Shown here piece by piece: positions 6,802 to 10,846 of a stretch of DNA of 10,846 nucleotides. The first letter of the stretch is position 1. Each line of letters opens with the position of its first letter. The notes beneath the pieces were generated by a model. The model made no database searches. It had not been told where the DNA came from and was given only the letters and a program-made list of their open reading frames with translations. This DNA is from Bacillota bacterium. GTDB taxonomy: Bacteria; Bacillota; Clostridia; Clostridiales; Clostridiaceae. The stretch is from NCBI GenBank assembly GCA_030706065.1, contig JAUZPH010000085.1, positions 1 to 10,846 on the forward strand. Direction: 5' to 3'. The translations under genes and the position numbers were made by a program.

Positions 6802-7227
6802 ATGAAAAAAGTTGCTGTTATATATTGGAGCAATGGTGGAAATGTTGAAGTATTAGCTGATGCTATCTATAATGGTGCAAAAGAAAATGGCTCTGAAGTA
6901 ATTATAAAGCAGGTGTCCGAAGCCAGAATAGATGATGTGGTAAATGCTGATGCTGTAGCCTTCGGAAGCCCTTCCATGGACAATAACCGAATTGAACAAC
7001 AGGAAATGGAACCTTTTATAAAGCAATTCAAACTTCTGCCTAATGGCGGTAAACCTGTAGTCCTATTTGGCTCCTTTGGTTGGGATGAAGGCAAATTTAT
7101 CGAAAGCTGGAAAAGTACCATGCAGGATTATGGCTTTAATGTTATTGGACAGATTGCAGTGAAGGAAGCACCTGATCAGGATGAAATACATAAGGCTAAA
7201 GATCTTGGGAAGCTATTAGCAAAATAA
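6802..7227 (+). CDS. Short-chain flavodoxin
   Basis: This 141-residue protein is a short-chain flavodoxin, an FMN-containing low-potential electron carrier in the cytosol. It opens with a beta strand and the FMN-phosphate loop 'YWSNGGNVE' (8-16). That loop departs from the usual S/T-G-T-G-N-T: two threonines are replaced by Gly12 and Val15. The second FMN loop is 'GSPSMDNN' (55-62), with Met59-Asp60-Asn61 where Clostridium beijerinckii flavodoxin has Met-Gly-Asp. 'LFGSFGWDEGKF' (88-99) carries Trp94, the usual aromatic stacked on the flavin. The start ATG has AGAGGGG seven bases upstream and a good promoter. The neighbour downstream is pyruvate:ferredoxin/flavodoxin oxidoreductase, so this protein is a likely electron acceptor for it. 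Codon use is AT-rich, as for well-expressed clostridial genes. Confidence 0.92.
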   Translation: MKKVAVIYWSNGGNVEVLADAIYNGAKENGSEVIIKQVSEARIDDVVNADAVAFGSPSMDNNRIEQQEMEPFIKQFKLLPNGGKPVVLFGSFGWDEGKFIESWKSTMQDYGFNVIGQIAVKEAPDQDEIHKAKDLGKLLAK

Positions 7228-7274
7228 CTGTTTATTATATTTTTGTGTGAATCTGGAATTTGCATAAAAATATT

Positions 7275-7280
7275 TATAAT
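7275..7280 (+). promoter_or_regulatory. Candidate -10 for the PFOR gene
   Basis: TATAAT lies 64 bases before the PFOR ATG in a 116-base gap. No good -35 is seen 16-18 bp upstream (TCTGGA at best). An AT-only hairpin after the flavodoxin stop (AATAA/TTATT, then ATATTTTT) is too weak to count as a terminator, so PFOR may be transcribed from this site, from the flavodoxin promoter, or both. Confidence 0.3.
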
Positions 7281-7343
7281 ATGGAAAGTTCGTGATTATT
7301 TTAGTTATGGATTTTTCAAAATATAAGAAAGAGGGTTAGTACA

Positions 7344-10300
7344 ATGAGGAAAATGAAAACAATGGATGGTAATACGGCTGCAGCTCACATATCCTATGCA
7401 TTTACGGACGTAGCAGCTATTTATCCAATAACCCCTTCATCACCAATGGCAGAACATGTTGATGAATGGGTTGCCCAAGGAAGAAAGAATATATTTGGAC
7501 AGACTGTTAAAGTTATGGAAATGCAGTCAGAAGCAGGTGCTGCTGGTGCTGTTCATGGTTCCTTACAGGCAGGTGCTTTAACTACAACTTATACTGCATC
7601 ACAGGGTCTTCTTCTTATGGTTCCAAATATGTACAAGATGGCTGGAGAGCTTTTACCTGGAGTTTTACATGTTTCGGCAAGAGCATTGGCTGCAAGCTCA
7701 CTTAACATCTTTGGTGACCATCAGGACGTTATGGCATGCAGACAGACAGGATTTGCAATGCTTGCAGAAAGTTCTGTTCAACAGGTTATGGATTTGTCAG
7801 CAGTAGCTCATCTTGCAGCTATAAAGGGAAGAGTTCCATTCCTTAATTTCTTTGATGGATTCAGAACCTCACATGAAGTTCAAAAGATAGAAATGTTAGA
7901 ATATGATGAATTAGCAAAATTATTAGATATGGATGCTGTAAATGCCTTCAGAAGGAGAGCATTAAATCCTGATCATCCTGTAACTCGTGGTACAGCTCAA
8001 AACCCTGATATATACTTCCAGGAAAGAGAAGCTGTAAACAACTACTATGAAGCTATTCCTGAATTAGTTGAAAGCTATATGGCCGAAATAACTAATCTAA
8101 CAGGAAGAGAATATCATCTATTTAACTATCATGGTGCACCGGATGCTGAAAGAATTATAGTAGCTATGGGTTCAGTATGCGATGCTATTGAAGAAACTGT
8201 AGATTATTTAACAGCTAAGGGAGAAAAAGTAGGTTTACTTACAGTTCACTTATATAGACCATTCTCATTAGACCATTTCTTCAAATACATTCCAAAGACA
8301 GTTAAGAAGATTGCTGTTCTTGACAGAACTAAGGAACCAGGTTCAGCTGGTGAGCCACTTTACCTGGATGTTAGAAATGCATTCTACGGAGCAGAAAATG
8401 CACCAGTAATTGTTGGTGGAAGATATGGATTAGGCTCAAAGGATACAGTGCCAGCTCATATTCTGCCAGTATTTGAAAACTTAAAGGCAGACAAGCCTAA
8501 GAACGGCTTTACAATTGCTATAGTTGACGATGTAACCAACACTTCATTACCAGTTGGAGAAGATATAGATGTAACACCAGAGGGAACTAAAGCATGTAAG
8601 TTCTGGGGTCTTGGATCTGACGGTACTGTTGGTGCCAACAAGAGTGCTGTAAAGATCATAGGTGATCATACAGACATGTATGCTCAAGCATACTTTGCAT
8701 ATGACTCAAAGAAGTCCGGTGGTATAACAGTTTCTCACTTAAGATTCGGTAAGACACCAATTAAGTCCCCATACCTAATAAACAAAGCTGATTTCGTAGC
8801 TTGTCACAATCAGTCCTATGTTTATAAGTATAATGTATTAGAAGGATTAAAGAAGGGTGGTAAGTTCTTACTTAACTCTATCTGGACTCCTGAAGAAGTA
8901 GAAACCCATTTACCAGCAGCATACAAGAAGTTTATAGCTGAAAATGAAATAGAGTTCTACACACTGAATGCAGTTAAAATCGCTCAGGAAATAGGTCTTG
9001 GCGGAAGAATTAACATGATAATGCAATCAGCATTTTTCAAAATAGCTAATATAATTCCAGTAGAAGATGCTATTAAATACCTTAAAGACGCAGTTGTATC
9101 TTCCTACGGTAAAAAGGGACAAAAAGTTGTTGATATGAACAACGCTGCTATCGATAAGGGTGTTGAGTCCATAGTCAGAATCAATGTTCCTGAAAGCTGG
9201 AAGGAAGCAGTAGAAGCTGAAGCAGCTGCTACAATAGATGTTCCGGAATTCATAAAGAAAATTGTTATTCCAATGAACAGACAGGATGGAGATAAATTAC
9301 CTGTAAGTGCTTTCATGGGTATGGAAGACGGGACCTTCCCACAAGGAACTGCCGCTTACGAAAAGAGAGGAATAGCTATAAGTGTTCCGGAATGGCAAAT
9401 GGACAAATGTATTCAGTGTAATCAGTGTTCCTTTGTATGTCCACATGCAGCTATAAGACCAGTTCTTTTAACTGATGAAGAAGCTGCAAAGGCACCGGCT
9501 GAGCTACAGTCCAAGGCTGCTACAGGAGCCAAGGAGCTTAAGTTCTCCATAGTTGTATCTCAGCTTGACTGCTCAGGCTGCGGAAACTGTGCAGATATCT
9601 GTCCTGCAAAGGAAAAGGCGCTTATTATGAAACCTCTTGACACTCAATTAACAAAGCAGGTTGCATTTGAGTATGCCCAAAAAGTATCACCTAAGAAAAA
9701 CCCAATGAATAAAAACTCTGTAAAGGGAAGCCAATTTGAGCAGCCATTACTTGAATTCTCAGGTGCATGTGCTGGTTGTATGGAAACTTCCTATGCCAAG
9801 CTTGTTACTCAATTGTTTGGCGACAGAATGATGATAGCTAATGCTACAGGATGTTCATCAATTTGGGGAGCATCAGCACCTGCAACTCCATACACTGTTA
9901 ACCACAGAGGTCATGGACCATCATGGGCTAACTCCTTATTCGAGGATAATGCTGAGTTCGGTCTTGGAATGTTCCTTGGAGTTAAGCAGGTAAGAGACAG
10001 ATTAGCTGACGTTGCAACAAAAGTTATAAACGGAGATGCTGGCGAAGAATTAAAAGCAGCTCTTCAAGACTGGAAAGACAATATGAATGTTGGCGAAGGT
10101 TCGAGAGAAAGAGCTGACAAGCTAACAGCTTTACTTGAAGCAGAAAAAGGCGAATGTTCATTACTAAATGATTTGTATGATAACAAGGATTTCTTTGTTA
10201 AGAGATCAAATTGGATCTTCGGTGGAGACGGATGGTCTTATGATATAGGATTCGGTGGTGTTGATCACGTTCTTGCTTCCGGAGAAGATGTAAATATATT

Positions 10301-10846
10301 TGTATTTGATACAGAAGTATACTCAAATACTGGTGGACAATCATCAAAAGCAACTCCTTCAGCTGCAATAGCTAAGTTTGCGGCCAGCGGTAAGCAGACT
10401 AAGAAGAAGGATCTTGGAATGATGATGATGAGCTACGGCTATGTATATGTAGCACAAATAGCTATGGGTGCTGATAAGAACCAGACATTGAAGGCTATTC
10501 AGGAAGCAGAAGCTTATCCGGGACCATCACTTATAATCGGTTATGCTCCATGTATCAACCATGGCTTAAGAACCGGTATGGGCAAGAGCCAGAATGAAGC
10601 CAAGAGAGCTGTTGAATGCGGATACTGGTCAATGTACAGATTTAATCCTTCATTGAAGGAGCAGGGAAAGAACCCATTCATCCTGGATTCAAAAGAACCA
10701 ACAGCAGATTTCAAGGAATTCTTGCTGGGTGAAGTTAGATACTCTTCACTTGCAAAGGCATATCCTGAACAGGCAGATGCTTTATTTGCAAAGACTGAGG
10801 CAGACGCAAAGGAAAGACGCGAGAACTACAAGAAACTTGCTAATCA
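7344..10846 (+). CDS. nifJ: Pyruvate:ferredoxin (flavodoxin) oxidoreductase, 3' end cut by window
   Basis: This is a single-chain PFOR, which converts pyruvate and CoA to acetyl-CoA and CO2 and reduces ferredoxin or flavodoxin in the cytosol of anaerobes. From ATG 7344 (AGAGGG eight bases upstream) the frame stays open for 1167 codons to the window end, so only a few residues are missing. The N-terminal domain has 'YPITPSS' (27-33, Thr30) and Glu63, matching Thr31 and Glu64 of the Desulfovibrio africanus enzyme. 'GDHQDV' and 'EPGSAGEPLYLDV' follow. Two 4Fe-4S clusters are bound by CIQCNQCSFVCP (Cys689, 692, 695, 699) and CSGCGNCADICP (Cys743, 746, 749, 753). The proximal cluster uses Cys809, Cys812 and Cys1070 among others. 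The thiamine diphosphate site is 'GDGWSYDIGFGG' (961-972) with 'SNTGGQ'. Arginine is almost always AGA, unlike recJ upstream, which suggests very high expression. Confidence 0.97.
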   Translation, partial: MRKMKTMDGNTAAAHISYAFTDVAAIYPITPSSPMAEHVDEWVAQGRKNIFGQTVKVMEMQSEAGAAGAVHGSLQAGALTTTYTASQGLLLMVPNMYKMAGELLPGVLHVSARALAASSLNIFGDHQDVMACRQTGFAMLAESSVQQVMDLSAVAHLAAIKGRVPFLNFFDGFRTSHEVQKIEMLEYDELAKLLDMDAVNAFRRRALNPDHPVTRGTAQNPDIYFQEREAVNNYYEAIPELVESYMAEITNLTGREYHLFNYHGAPDAERIIVAMGSVCDAIEETVDYLTAKGEKVGLLTVHLYRPFSLDHFFKYIPKTVKKIAVLDRTKEPGSAGEPLYLDVRNAFYGAENAPVIVGGRYGLGSKDTVPAHILPVFENLKADKPKNGFTIAIVDDVTNTSLPVGEDIDVTPEGTKACKFWGLGSDGTVGANKSAVKIIGDHTDMYAQAYFAYDSKKSGGITVSHLRFGKTPIKSPYLINKADFVACHNQSYVYKYNVLEGLKKGGKFLLNSIWTPEEVETHLPAAYKKFIAENEIEFYTLNAVKIAQEIGLGGRINMIMQSAFFKIANIIPVEDAIKYLKDAVVSSYGKKGQKVVDMNNAAIDKGVESIVRINVPESWKEAVEAEAAATIDVPEFIKKIVIPMNRQDGDKLPVSAFMGMEDGTFPQGTAAYEKRGIAISVPEWQMDKCIQCNQCSFVCPHAAIRPVLLTDEEAAKAPAELQSKAATGAKELKFSIVVSQLDCSGCGNCADICPAKEKALIMKPLDTQLTKQVAFEYAQKVSPKKNPMNKNSVKGSQFEQPLLEFSGACAGCMETSYAKLVTQLFGDRMMIANATGCSSIWGASAPATPYTVNHRGHGPSWANSLFEDNAEFGLGMFLGVKQVRDRLADVATKVINGDAGEELKAALQDWKDNMNVGEGSRERADKLTALLEAEKGECSLLNDLYDNKDFFVKRSNWIFGGDGWSYDIGFGGVDHVLASGEDVNIFVFDTEVYSNTGGQSSKATPSAAIAKFAASGKQTKKKDLGMMMMSYGYVYVAQIAMGADKNQTLKAIQEAEAYPGPSLIIGYAPCINHGLRTGMGKSQNEAKRAVECGYWSMYRFNPSLKEQGKNPFILDSKEPTADFKEFLLGEVRYSSLAKAYPEQADALFAKTEADAKERRENYKKLAN

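Noticed and set aside
7228..7343. Riboswitch or Rex-type redox operator in the PFOR leader
   Set aside because: At 116 bases it shows no multi-stem architecture, and no TTGTTAA-type inverted half-sites were found.
1..10846. CRISPR array, tRNA, rRNA, transposase, phage or defence genes
   Set aside because: No regularly spaced repeats, cloverleaf-like sequence, transposase or defence motifs were seen on either strand. The coding content is core metabolism and maintenance.

Overview
The window reads as ordinary chromosomal core sequence from a low-GC, anaerobic, Clostridium-like Firmicute. The clues are the AT-rich intergenic DNA, strong AGGAGG-type ribosome binding sites, heavy use of AGA/AGG for arginine, and a gene set typical of clostridia: a topoisomerase IV-like A subunit, a RecJ of about 590 residues, a MurG with the GGGSAGH loop variant, a short-chain flavodoxin and a single-polypeptide pyruvate:ferredoxin oxidoreductase. 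Every convincing gene lies on the + strand. Species assignment is inference only.

Layout. Bases 1-1508 hold the 3' half of a type IIA topoisomerase A subunit (parC-like), followed by a clear intrinsic terminator (1574-1601). A DJ-1/PfpI-family gene with a GTG start follows (1698-2261). The 202-base gap after it (2262-2463) is the most structured non-coding part of the window. It holds a nested inverted repeat of about 98 nt (2277-2374), then an extended -10 promoter (2398-2406), then a 17-bp hairpin (2404-2441) just before the next gene. Next come three same-strand genes: an M16 zinc peptidase (2464-3672), recJ starting 32 bases after it (3705-5480), and murG (5590-6663). After a 138-base gap with a good sigma-A promoter comes a small flavodoxin (6802-7227). 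A pyruvate:ferredoxin/flavodoxin oxidoreductase follows from 7344 and stays open to the window end at 10846, lacking only its last few codons.

How the genes fit together. The flavodoxin-PFOR pair makes metabolic sense: PFOR oxidises pyruvate to acetyl-CoA and CO2 and passes low-potential electrons to ferredoxin or flavodoxin. The M16-RecJ-MurG run combines proteolysis, DNA repair and peptidoglycan lipid II synthesis; the close spacing suggests shared transcription rather than a shared pathway. PFOR uses AGA almost exclusively for arginine, while recJ upstream prefers AGG, as expected if PFOR is very highly expressed.

I looked for a new system and do not see one in the protein-coding content. 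The items most worth a second look are the structured gap 2262-2463, a promoter sitting directly on a terminator (1526-1601), a 16-bp perfect palindrome upstream of the DJ-1 gene, and the unusual FMN-phosphate loop of the flavodoxin.
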